The position numbers and the translations under genes were made by a program. Below, piece after piece: positions 7,689 to 15,033 of a DNA stretch of 64,000 bases (its first letter is position 1; every line of letters begins with the position of its first letter). The stretch comes from an uncultured Mycobacteriaceae bacterium (lineage in GTDB: Bacteria; Actinomycetota; Actinomycetes; Mycobacteriales; Mycobacteriaceae). The notes beneath the pieces were generated by a model. That model made no database searches. It was not told the origin of the DNA and worked only from the letters and a program-made list of their open reading frames with translations. The stretch spans positions 1-64,000 of the forward strand of contig CADEGF010000029.1 in assembly GCA_902826815.1 (NCBI GenBank), given 5' to 3'.

Positions 7689-7757
7689 GGACGCATCGCC
7701 GCGCGGGTTCGAACTGCCACATCACGACACTAATGCGCCGTCGGAGACAATGGATGC

Positions 7758-8432
7758 GTGACGACCCTGGATGACACCGCCGCGGCGACCCGACCCCAGT
7801 TGGTGATCTTCGACCTCGACGGCACCCTGACGGACTCCGCGCATGGCATCGTGTCCAGCTTCCGCCACGCCCTCGGCGAGATCGGCGCCGAGATTCCCGA
7901 CGGCGATCTGGCAGGCCGCATCGTCGGGCCGCCCATGCACCAAACGCTGCAGGAGATGGGGCTGACGGACCCCGACGCCGCGATCGCCGCCTACCGCGCG
8001 GACTACACGACCCGCGGCTGGGCGATGAACAGCCTGTTCGACGGCATTCCACAGCTGCTGGCCGACCTCCGCGCGGCAGGCATTCGGCTGGCCGTGGCCA
8101 CCTCAAAGGCCGAGCCGACGGCGCAACGGATCCTCGAGCATTTCGGGCTCGACGAACATTTCGAGGTCATCGCGGGTGCCAGCCTGGACGGTGTGCGCGC
8201 GACCAAGGCCGAGGTGATGGCGCATGCGCTCGCCCAACTCGAGCCGCTTCCCGAACGCGTCGTGATGGTCGGCGACCGGGCCCACGACGTGGAGGGCGCC
8301 GCCGCGCACGGCATCGGCACGGTCGTCGTCGACTGGGGCTACGGTCGGACCGACTTCGCCGAGCCCGTGCAGGTCACTCCCGCGGCCCACGTGGCGACTG
8401 TCGACGATCTACGCGAGGTGCTCGGTGTCTGA
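7758..8432 (+). CDS. ptkA: HAD-superfamily protein, PtkA-like
   Basis: A 224-residue HAD-fold protein with motif I FDLDGTLTD (Asp19, Asp21), motif II ATSK (Ser116, Lys117) and motif IV VGDRAHD (Asp173, Asp177), so the phosphatase active site is intact. In M. tuberculosis the protein in this position (Rv2232) is called PtkA and reported to act as a protein tyrosine kinase on PtpA. That gene has a longer N-terminus; this one starts with GTG at 7758, just ahead of the first strand. It is followed directly by ptpA, supporting the pairing. A plain phosphoglycolate-phosphatase-type activity remains possible from the motifs. Confidence 0.85.
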   Translation: MTTLDDTAAATRPQLVIFDLDGTLTDSAHGIVSSFRHALGEIGAEIPDGDLAGRIVGPPMHQTLQEMGLTDPDAAIAAYRADYTTRGWAMNSLFDGIPQLLADLRAAGIRLAVATSKAEPTAQRILEHFGLDEHFEVIAGASLDGVRATKAEVMAHALAQLEPLPERVVMVGDRAHDVEGAAAHGIGTVVVDWGYGRTDFAEPVQVTPAAHVATVDDLREVLGV

Positions 8433-8454
8433 GGTCGCCGCCGGGGCGGCTCCG

Positions 8455-8949
8455 GTGTCTGAGCCCCTGCACGTCACCTTCATCTGCTCCGGCAACATCT
8501 GCCGCTCGCCGATGGCCGAGAAAATGTTCGCCCACCAGATCAGCGAACGCGGCCTCGCCGAGGACGTGCGGGTCACCAGCGCCGGAACAGGCGACTGGCA
8601 TGCCGGCGAGGGCGCCGACAATCGCGCGAACCGCGTGCTGCGCCAACACGGGATCGCGACGGAGCATCGGGCCAGGCGGATCAACGAGGACCACCTGTCG
8701 GCCGACCTTGTGGTGGCGCTTGGTCGAAACCACGAGCGGATCCTGCGCGATATGGGTGTTCCGCCGACGCGGCTGCGGATGCTGCGATCGTTCGACCCCA
8801 AATCGGGTGCGCACGCGCTCGACGTCGAGGACCCCTACTACGGCACCCACGACGACTTCGTGGACACGTTCGCTGTCATCGACGCTTCGCTGCCCGGTCT
8901 GCACCAGTGGGTGGACGAACAGCTCGCAGGCCGGGAAATCGCGGGCTGA
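8455..8949 (+). CDS. ptpA: Low-molecular-weight protein tyrosine phosphatase PtpA
   Basis: A 164-residue phosphatase that hydrolyses phosphotyrosine; in pathogenic mycobacteria it is secreted and blocks phagosome maturation. The P-loop is CSGNICRS (Cys11, Arg17) and the general acid lies in DVEDPYYG (Asp126), with the Tyr128-Tyr129 pair that PtkA is reported to phosphorylate. I chose GTG at 8455 because it puts these residues at exactly the numbering known for M. tuberculosis PtpA. An in-frame GTG at 8425, inside the ptkA end, would add ten residues; both starts share the sequence GTGTCTGAG. The stop overlaps the next ATG (TGATG). Confidence 0.93.
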   Translation: MSEPLHVTFICSGNICRSPMAEKMFAHQISERGLAEDVRVTSAGTGDWHAGEGADNRANRVLRQHGIATEHRARRINEDHLSADLVVALGRNHERILRDMGVPPTRLRMLRSFDPKSGAHALDVEDPYYGTHDDFVDTFAVIDASLPGLHQWVDEQLAGREIAG

Positions 8950-9770
8950 TGAAACGCCTCGCCTTCTTTCTGCGGCCGGGCTGGCTCGCGTTGTTCGTGG
9001 TGGTGATCGCCTTCGCCTACCTGTGCTTCACCGTGCTGGCCCCGTGGCAGCTCGGCAAGAACACCAAGACGACACGGGAGAACTCGCAGATCTCGCGGTC
9101 ACTGAAGGCCGAGCCCGTCCCGCTGACAGATTTTCTGCCGCAACAGGATTCGTCGGCGCCCGATGGGCAGTGGCAGCGGGTGACGGCCACTGGGCACTAC
9201 CTACCCGACCATCAGGTGTTGGCGCGGCTCCGAGTGATCGAGGGCGATCCCGCCTACGAGGTGCTCGTGCCTTTCGTCGTCGACGGTGGTCCGACGGTTC
9301 TCGTCGACCGCGGCTACGTAAAACCCGAGGAGGGTTCGCGAGTACCCCCGTTCGCGCCCGCGCCGAAGGAAAAGGTGACGATCAGCGCGCGACTGCGCGA
9401 CTCCGAACAGGCGCCGGAGGGCAAGGCGCCGTTCCGACAGGACGGCACACAGCAGGTGTACGCGATCGACACCGCACAGATCTCCACACTGTTCAACGTT
9501 CCGCTGGCCGGGTCGTACCTGCAGCTGGCCGCCGACCAGCCGGGCGGGCTCGGCGTGATCGGCCTGCCCCACCTCGACGCGGGGCCGTTTTTGTCCTACG
9601 GCATCCAGTGGATCGCCTTCGGTATCCTGGCCCCAATCGGGTTGGGCTACTTCATCGTTTCGGAGGTGAAGGCACGTCGACGTGAGCGGGCCGCAGTCGA
9701 GGACCGCTCCGCCGAAGCGCCACTCACCACCGAGGAGAAGCTCGCCGACCGCTACGGCAAGCGGCGCTGA
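8949..9770 (+). CDS. SURF1 family protein
   Basis: A 273-residue membrane protein with the SURF1 layout: an N-terminal transmembrane helix (about 11-32), a soluble domain facing outward, and a second helix near 210-232 (YGIQWIAFGILAPIGLGYFI). The conserved PWQLGK follows helix 1 and GQWQRVTATGHY matches the family's G-x-a/r-v-x-G element. SURF1 assists haem a insertion into cytochrome c oxidase. The ATG overlaps the ptpA stop, indicating an operon ptkA-ptpA-surf1. Its final 47 bases overlap convergent cobD. Confidence 0.9.
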   Translation: MKRLAFFLRPGWLALFVVVIAFAYLCFTVLAPWQLGKNTKTTRENSQISRSLKAEPVPLTDFLPQQDSSAPDGQWQRVTATGHYLPDHQVLARLRVIEGDPAYEVLVPFVVDGGPTVLVDRGYVKPEEGSRVPPFAPAPKEKVTISARLRDSEQAPEGKAPFRQDGTQQVYAIDTAQISTLFNVPLAGSYLQLAADQPGGLGVIGLPHLDAGPFLSYGIQWIAFGILAPIGLGYFIVSEVKARRRERAAVEDRSAEAPLTTEEKLADRYGKRR

Positions 9771-10692
9771 CCGCCAGCGCCGCGCTCACCAACTGGACGG
9801 CCCGCGACAGCCGCACCGCCCGACCGAGGTCGCCTATCTGCGGAGCGGGCCCGTCGCCCAGCGTCGGCCGTATCTCCAGCTGATGAGCGTATTGCGTCGG
9901 TCCCCCGAGCCGCACGCCGAGCGCACCGGCGAATGACGCCTCGACGACGCCCGCATTCGGGCTGGGGTGCCGTGCCGCGTCGCGCCGCCACGCCCGCATC
10001 GCTTCGGCGGGTGATCCGCCGACCACGGGTGCGCAGACCGCGACCAGCACGCCGGTCACTCGCGCGGCCGCGAAGTTCAGCGCATCGTCGAATTTTGCTG
10101 CGGCGCAGCCGAATCGCTCGTACCGGGGTGAACGGTGGCCGATCATCGCGTCAAGTGTGTTGGCTCCGCGATAGACCAGCAGCGCGGGTACACCGCCGAC
10201 CGCTACCCATAACAGGGGCGCCACCTGGGCGTCGGAGGTGTTCTCCGCGACCGACTCCACCGACGCGCGAACCAGTCCGTCGACGTCGAGTGCGGCCGGG
10301 TCTCGCCCACACAGCGACGGCAGCAGACCCCGGGCGGCGTCGACGTCGCCACGCGTCAACAGGTCCGCCATCCGCGCACCGGTGCGGTTCAGCGAGGTAC
10401 CGCCCAGGGCGAAAAAGGTCGTCGCGGCCGTGATCACCGCGAGCCATGCCGGTCCGCGCCTGCGGGCCACCGACTCGCCCGCAACGCCGGCGAGCGCCAG
10501 CGCGCCGAGCAGCACAACCGTGTGCAGCGCGCCTGACCGTCGGTCGTCGGCATAGGTGAAGCGTTCGAGTTCGGCGGCGCCGGCACCGAACAGCGCGACC
10601 GGATGTCCGCGCCGAGGGTCGCCGAACGCCCGATCGGTCAGATAGCCGGCGGCGATGCCAACGGCCCTGCCCAGACACATCGGCGCAAACAC
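9724..10692 (-). CDS. cobD: Adenosylcobinamide-phosphate synthase CobD/CbiB
   Basis: A 322-residue integral-membrane enzyme of cobalamin synthesis that attaches the aminopropanol arm to adenosylcobyric acid. Family hallmarks include [17 protein letters not shown] near the N-terminus, [17 protein letters not shown], and the [18 protein letters not shown] segment. Several hydrophobic helices are present. It starts with GTG at 10692 (an ATG four codons in, at 10680, is an alternative). No cobalamin riboswitch is visible upstream; only 32 bases separate it from the divergent MpaB-type gene. The cobC aminotransferase that I recall nearby in M. tuberculosis (Rv2231c) is absent here. Confidence 0.92.
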   Translation of the reverse strand: MFAPMCLGRAVGIAAGYLTDRAFGDPRRGHPVALFGAGAAELERFTYADDRRSGALHTVVLLGALALAGVAGESVARRRGPAWLAVITAATTFFALGGTSLNRTGARMADLLTRGDVDAARGLLPSLCGRDPAALDVDGLVRASVESVAENTSDAQVAPLLWVAVGGVPALLVYRGANTLDAMIGHRSPRYERFGCAAAKFDDALNFAAARVTGVLVAVCAPVVGGSPAEAMRAWRRDAARHPSPNAGVVEASFAGALGVRLGGPTQYAHQLEIRPTLGDGPAPQIGDLGRAVRLSRAVQLVSAALAVSAACRSGRRASPRW

Positions 10693-10727
10693 GCTGCGAG
10701 CGTCTCACAAAGTGTTCTACTCGGTTG

Positions 10728-11555
10728 ATGAGGCTGGGCCCACCGCGGCGGCCGACCCGGGTGGTCGACCTGATCAACCCCGCGGCGGTGCTGGCGCCCG
10801 CGGCGAACGTCATCATGCAGTTGGCGTTGCCAGGGGTCGGCTACGGCGTGCTGGAAAGCCCTGTGGACACCGGCAACGTCTACAAGCATCCGTTCAAGCG
10901 GGCCCGGACCACGGGCACCTACCTCGCCGCCGCCACCCTAGGAACCGACGCCGATCGTGCGCTGATCCGCAACGAGGTCGACCGGGTGCATGCGCTTGTG
11001 CGGTCGAAGAAGTCAAGTCCGTTGTCCTACAACGCGTTCGACCCGCGGCTTCAGCTGTGGGTGGCAGCCTGCCTGTACCGCTACTACATCGACCAGCACG
11101 AGTTCCTCTACGGGCCGCTCGACGACGAATCCGCTGAGGCGATCTATCAGGACGCCAGGAAGCTCGGCACCACACTGCAGGTCCGCGAGGACATGTGGCC
11201 CGCCGACCGCGCCGCCTTCGACGAGTTCTGGAAGCGAACTCTCGACGAGCTCACCATCGATGCGCCCGTGCGAGAGCACCTGCACGGGGTCGCGGCGATG
11301 GCGTTCCTGCCTGCCCCGCTACGGCTGTTGGCAGGGCGCTTCAACCTCTTTGCGACAAAGGGCTTCCTACCCGCTGAGTTCAGAGCGCATATGAAGATGT
11401 CATGGTCGACTGCGCAACAGCGACAGTTCGAACGGCTGTTGACCGGGCTGCGGATCGCCGATCGGTTGATACCGCGTGAGGTGTGGATTCTGGGCTATCG
11501 AATGTATCTGTGGGACATGCGTGCTCGTGCACGCCGAGGACGGCGTGTGGTCTAG
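10728..11555 (+). CDS. MpaB-family (DUF2236) haem oxygenase-like protein, Rv2237-like
   Basis: A 275-residue protein of the oxygenase MpaB/latex-clearing-like family. Characteristic stretches are [21 protein letters not shown] (split by the family's conserved small residues), [18 protein letters not shown] and [17 protein letters not shown], where histidine and arginine residues are usually involved in haem binding. The start is ATG at 10728, with an immediately preceding in-frame TTG (10725) as an alternative. A second, more distant family member is encoded at 58524-59378. Mycobacterial members are frequent and mostly uncharacterised, so substrate is unknown. Confidence 0.82.
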   Translation: MRLGPPRRPTRVVDLINPAAVLAPAANVIMQLALPGVGYGVLESPVDTGNVYKHPFKRARTTGTYLAAATLGTDADRALIRNEVDRVHALVRSKKSSPLSYNAFDPRLQLWVAACLYRYYIDQHEFLYGPLDDESAEAIYQDARKLGTTLQVREDMWPADRAAFDEFWKRTLDELTIDAPVREHLHGVAAMAFLPAPLRLLAGRFNLFATKGFLPAEFRAHMKMSWSTAQQRQFERLLTGLRIADRLIPREVWILGYRMYLWDMRARARRGRRVV

Positions 11556-11630
11556 CCCACATCGTCGAACCCACGTCCAGCCAGCGTCGTACAACAAGCA
11601 AATCAGCCGATTGAAAAGAATGAGGCACTA

Positions 11631-12023
11631 ATGGCGGTCATCCACCACGTCGCGGTCACCGTGCGTGATCTCGACGCAAGCACCCCCTGGTACCAGGCAC
11701 TGCTTGGCACCGACCCGGTACTCGACGAACACACCGACGCCGGCTTCCATCACGTGGTGTGGGCGTTCGAGGACGGCACCCTGTTCGGAATCCACCAGCA
11801 CGACCGGCCGTTGGAGGGCGGGCAGTTCACCGAGTTCCAGACCGGGCTCGATCATGTCGCCTTTGGCTGCGTCGACCGTGCGGAGTTGGAGTCGTGGCTC
11901 GACAAGCTGAACACGCTCGGAATCAAGCACGGCGGGATTGTCGACGCCCCGTACGGCTCGGCGCTGAGCTTCCGTGATCCCGACGGAATCGCGCTGGAGT
12001 TCTTCGCACCGCCCGAGGGATGA
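11631..12023 (+). CDS. VOC (glyoxalase/dioxygenase superfamily) protein
   Basis: A 130-residue vicinal-oxygen-chelate protein containing two beta-alpha-beta-beta-beta modules. It begins with HHVAVTVRDLDAS (metal-type His near residue 4-5), has GLDHVAFGCVDRAEL in the middle and ends SFRDPDGIALEFFAPP, with the glutamate of IALEFF as a likely metal ligand. Such proteins include glyoxalases, fosfomycin-resistance enzymes and ring-cleavage dioxygenases; the specific reaction cannot be assigned. It stands alone, 75 bases after the MpaB-family gene. Confidence 0.85.
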   Translation: MAVIHHVAVTVRDLDASTPWYQALLGTDPVLDEHTDAGFHHVVWAFEDGTLFGIHQHDRPLEGGQFTEFQTGLDHVAFGCVDRAELESWLDKLNTLGIKHGGIVDAPYGSALSFRDPDGIALEFFAPPEG

Positions 12024-12058
12024 ATTAAGCCGGAGCGGGGCCTGCGCCGTCCTATCCT

Positions 12059-13185
12059 GTGCAGGTGACGGCCTTGGCGGCATGCCGTACCTGCGGAACC
12101 GAACCTCTGGCGAGTGCCCGGTTCTGTCACGGTTGCGGCGCTGCTCTTGCACGGGAAGCGCTTCCAGGAACTCAAGGGCTCTGCGCCGCGGCGGGCGATA
12201 AACCATCCTCGGCCATGGCGATGTCGGGGCTCGTAGCCGAACTCATCATGAAAGGCGAATTGGCCGAGGCGTCCCGGCTGTCGACCGAGATCATGGTGCT
12301 TCTCGAGTCGATCGGTGACCCTGCACTGACTGTCGGGATGTCCGCTGCGCTCATGGCTGTCAAGGTTTTGGTCGGTGATTCGGAGCAGGTCCTTCGGTGG
12401 TCGGATTTAGTCATCGACTTGGCCGAGGGCGACTCCGCCATGGGCGGGTACCTCCTGAGTTCACCGCTGGCGACGGCGTACGCGATGCTGATCCGATAAC
12501 GAAGTCGGCCGTCCTCACGTACACGTATTACGAAGCCACCGGAACCGGAGCGATCATCGCCGACGACACCGCAAGACGTGACATAGACGAGGCACTGCGG
12601 AGCGCCGAGACAAGCGCGGATGACATCGCCCTGGGTCTCGCGTTGTTCACGAAAGCCAATGTGCAGCAGCAAGATCCCACCCAGCACGAAGCGGAAGCTG
12701 CCAGCCTGAAGCAGGCCCGCGAACTCATGGTCGGCGGCCCCTACTACCTGTCGATGGTGCCGGTTGTGGACGCCCGCCTCGCTGAGTTGATGATCGAGTC
12801 GGGAAACCTCGAAACAGTCGAGAAGCTGCGTGCTTCCGTCCGCGACGTATTCGACTGCGGCATGTACGCGTTCGCACCGTGGGCCACAGATGTTCTGGCG
12901 GAAGCGCTCTTGGACATCGACGCGACAGGCAACGCGGCGGAGGTCGAGTCTGTGCTGGAGCGGCTGGCCACCGTCACAGTGCTGGACGGGACCGTTTATC
13001 GCGAGCTCGTCTTGTTGAAGTCGAGGGCTCTCTTGGCTGGTGCCCGCGGCGACGAGGCCGAATACCGAGACTTTGCAGCCCGCTACCGCGACATAGCGAC
13101 GTTGCATGGCTTTCAAGGCCACATAGCCAACGCCGAGGCATTGGTGGGCGCGGACGGTATCGAACCGCCGACCGCTGGTGTGTAA
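12059..13185 (+). pseudogene. Remnant of an adenylate-cyclase/AAA-ATPase/TPR regulator
   Basis: Fragments of one gene of the large mycobacterial cyclase-ATPase type. It opens (GTG 12059) with the double-CxxC zinc ribbon found at the N-terminus of these proteins (CRTCG...CHGCG), then jumps to the C-terminal TPR-like helices (ELAEASRLSTEIMVLLESIG, about 12245-12310). The cyclase and ATPase domains are gone. A stop at 12497-12499 ends this frame; the homologous reading continues in another frame from DPITKSAVLTY (~12490) to HGFQGHIANAEAL (13140), where some 20 conserved residues around the shift also appear lost. Downstream the frame runs into the 3' end of the tRNA gene. It is not functional. 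A complete relative with an added SARP domain begins at 62572. Confidence 0.8.
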
Positions 13186-13216
13186 AACCAGAGCTCTACC
13201 ACTGAGCTACGCGCCC
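13142..13216 (-). tRNA. tRNA-Val (anticodon TAC)
   Basis: A complete cloverleaf reads leftward: acceptor GGGCGCG/CGCGCCC, D-arm GCTC...GAGC, anticodon stem CTGGT/ACCAG around loop TTTACAC (anticodon TAC), variable loop CGGTC, T-arm GGCGG-TTCGATA-CCGTC (one G-T pair), discriminator A and an encoded CCA at 13142-13144. The 3' end touches the cyclase pseudogene, a common arrangement where integrative elements have come and gone. Confidence 0.95.
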
Positions 13217-13340
13217 GTGCCGGTGCAGGCTACCGGCTAACTCGTCGTGCTGAGAAATCCACCGACTGTGCAGATTTATACGCCCTGTGCGGCGTGTCCC
13301 GTATGAACCCACACACTCGCGGGCCGGGGAGGGGCCGGCG

Positions 13341-13802
13341 CTACGACCTCAGGGCCGCCAAAGCGTCGGTCCAGACCCCCTGATCGCGCGCCTCGCCCGG
13401 CTGTTTCATCTCGGCGAACCGGATGATTCCCGCGCGGTCGACGACGAACGTGCCGCGGTTGGCGATGCCCGCGTCGGAGTTGAACACCCCGTAGGCCTGA
13501 GCCACCGCGCCGTGAGGCCAGAAGTCGGAAAGCACGGGAAACAAGAAGCCGCTCTGGGTCGCCCAAACCTTGTGCGTCGGAGGCGGTCCCACCGAGATGG
13601 CCAGCGTGACCGTGTCGTCGTTCTCGTATCTGGGCAGATTGTCGCGGATCTCGTCCAACTCGCCCTGGCAGATACCGGTGAACGCCAGCGGAAAGAACAC
13701 CAACAGCACGTTCTTGGCGCCCTTGAAGTCGCCGAGGCTGACGGCCTGCCCGTTCTGATCCTTCAGCGTGAAGTCAGGGGCTTCTGCGCCGGGATCCAGC
13801 AC
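13341..13802 (-). CDS. ahpE: Peroxiredoxin AhpE
   Basis: A 153-residue peroxiredoxin that reduces peroxides and peroxynitrite. The active-site block FFPLAFTGICQGELD places the peroxidatic cysteine at position 45, the number known for M. tuberculosis AhpE; there is no second (resolving) cysteine, so it is of the one-cysteine type and is expected to be recycled by mycothiol/mycoredoxin. I chose GTG at 13802 because it gives exactly the known 153-residue length; the longer open frame overlaps the DUF3052 gene. It follows that gene's stop by four bases and is probably cotranscribed with it. Confidence 0.93.
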   Translation of the reverse strand: MLDPGAEAPDFTLKDQNGQAVSLGDFKGAKNVLLVFFPLAFTGICQGELDEIRDNLPRYENDDTVTLAISVGPPPTHKVWATQSGFLFPVLSDFWPHGAVAQAYGVFNSDAGIANRGTFVVDRAGIIRFAEMKQPGEARDQGVWTDALAALRS

Positions 13803-13806
13803 TAGC

Positions 13807-14232
13807 TCATCGCCGTCCCGCCGCCTTGGACTTGGGCTGCACCAGCCGGCTGGCACTCCAGTCGCCCAGATTTGCCGACGACGTCTGCATCAGCCCTGCC
13901 GTCGGCGCCGACTCGGCGATTTCGGCGGGCATCACATGGCCCGGCTTACCCGTCTTGGGAGTGAGCACCCAGATGACACCGTCATCGGCGAGCGGCGTGA
14001 TGGCGTCCATCAGCCGGTCGACGAGGTCACCGTCGTCGTCGCGCCACCACAGCAGCACCACATCGACGACGTCGTCGGCGTCCTCGTCAAGAAGCTCACC
14101 GCCGCACGCGTCTTCGATATCGGCCCGGATGTCGTCGTCGACGTCGTCGTCCCAGCCCAGTTCTTGCACAACCTGATCTTTTTGGATGCCCAGCCGTTGG
14201 GCGTCGTTCGGGGCGTCCTCCGCCGCGACCAC
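13807..14232 (-). CDS. DUF3052 protein (Rv2239c-like)
   Basis: A 141-residue, very acidic cytosolic protein (Asp-rich between about 25 and 75). It matches the actinobacterial DUF3052 family: RLGIQKDQVVQELGWDDDVD near the start, then DDVVDVVLLWWRDDDGDL and ITPLADDGVIWVLTPKTGKPG. The family has no known reaction; the last strand plus GKPGHVMP is its most conserved part. It lies directly upstream of ahpE and the pair is likely an operon. Confidence 0.87.
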   Translation of the reverse strand: MVAAEDAPNDAQRLGIQKDQVVQELGWDDDVDDDIRADIEDACGGELLDEDADDVVDVVLLWWRDDDGDLVDRLMDAITPLADDGVIWVLTPKTGKPGHVMPAEIAESAPTAGLMQTSSANLGDWSASRLVQPKSKAAGRR

Positions 14233-14315
14233 CGTGAGTCCTCCTTCACACTGCTGGTCAGAATCGTCCTATCGTCGCACGACCCGGTTCTTCAGCGCTG
14301 CCTGGCGCTCCGGGT

Positions 14316-14897
14316 TCACCGATATGCCGCGTCGCACATGTCCAGGGCCGTTGTCTTGACGTCGTTCAATTTGCTCACAGAGGCGTTGAACTCATCTGGT
14401 CCGTAGTTGCCCGCGATGGCGTTTGCTACGCCACGGGCTGCGTCGACCCAGGCGTTGAGCGCGTCGCGGAGCTCGGGCGGCATCGGATCGCTGATGCTCT
14501 GGGCGACCGCGTCGGCGCTGTGGTTCAGCGAATCGACGGCGGGACCGGCCTTCGACGGCGCGTCGGGATCACTTGAATTGAAGGCCTGCACGTAGTTGTT
14601 GACCGCGGAGATCGAATCCACGCTGCTGGAGGCCAGCGCCTCGCATGAGGCATGGACCGCCTCGGTGGTCATCGACGCCTGACGCTCGGACTCCTTGGCG
14701 CTGGAGGAGGCTGCGGACTCCTCCGCGGAGGCAGACACCGACGCCTTGTAGACGGGCGCATCGGTGGCGTTCACCTTCGGCGCGCCTGCGGTGACTGACG
14801 TGCACCCGACGATGATCATGGCGAGAAGCGCCAGGCTCCCGACCACCAGCGCGAGCATCCGTGCCCGCGGTGACCTGGTCAGCCCTCCCATCCGCAC
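14316..14897 (-). CDS. Putative lipoprotein (Rv2240c-like), helical
   Basis: A 193-residue exported protein. An arginine-containing N-terminus is followed by a hydrophobic helix (about 14-30) and a lipobox-like IIVGC with Cys32, suggesting lipidation at the outer face of the membrane. After it comes a Ser/Ala/Glu-rich helical segment (about 50-80) and a helical domain with two cysteines (Cys84 and Cys190). No enzyme motif is seen. Its position next to aceE matches Rv2240c of M. tuberculosis. It is divergent from aceE across 136 bases. Confidence 0.75.
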   Translation of the reverse strand: MRMGGLTRSPRARMLALVVGSLALLAMIIVGCTSVTAGAPKVNATDAPVYKASVSASAEESAASSSAKESERQASMTTEAVHASCEALASSSVDSISAVNNYVQAFNSSDPDAPSKAGPAVDSLNHSADAVAQSISDPMPPELRDALNAWVDAARGVANAIAGNYGPDEFNASVSKLNDVKTTALDMCDAAYR

Positions 14898-15033
14898 AGT
14901 CTGCAGACGTTACCGGTTTGGGCGGTCTGCGGGCGGTTCATTCCAGTAGGCACCACCCGCGGTGCATGTGGGGCACGATGGGTGGACGATAGAGATTGTC
15001 TCAAGGCCTGTACCTCCGACCGAGGAGTGGAAG
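14898..15033. promoter_or_regulatory. Divergent promoter region between lipoprotein gene and aceE
   Basis: This 136-base gap must carry promoters for both directions. I see a clear ribosome-binding site for aceE (GAGGAG, 15022-15027) but no obvious operator palindrome. Confidence 0.4.

Noticed and set aside
10693-10727. Cobalamin riboswitch ahead of cobD
   Set aside because: The gap is only about 30 bases, far too short for a B12 riboswitch, and no B12-box sequence is seen.
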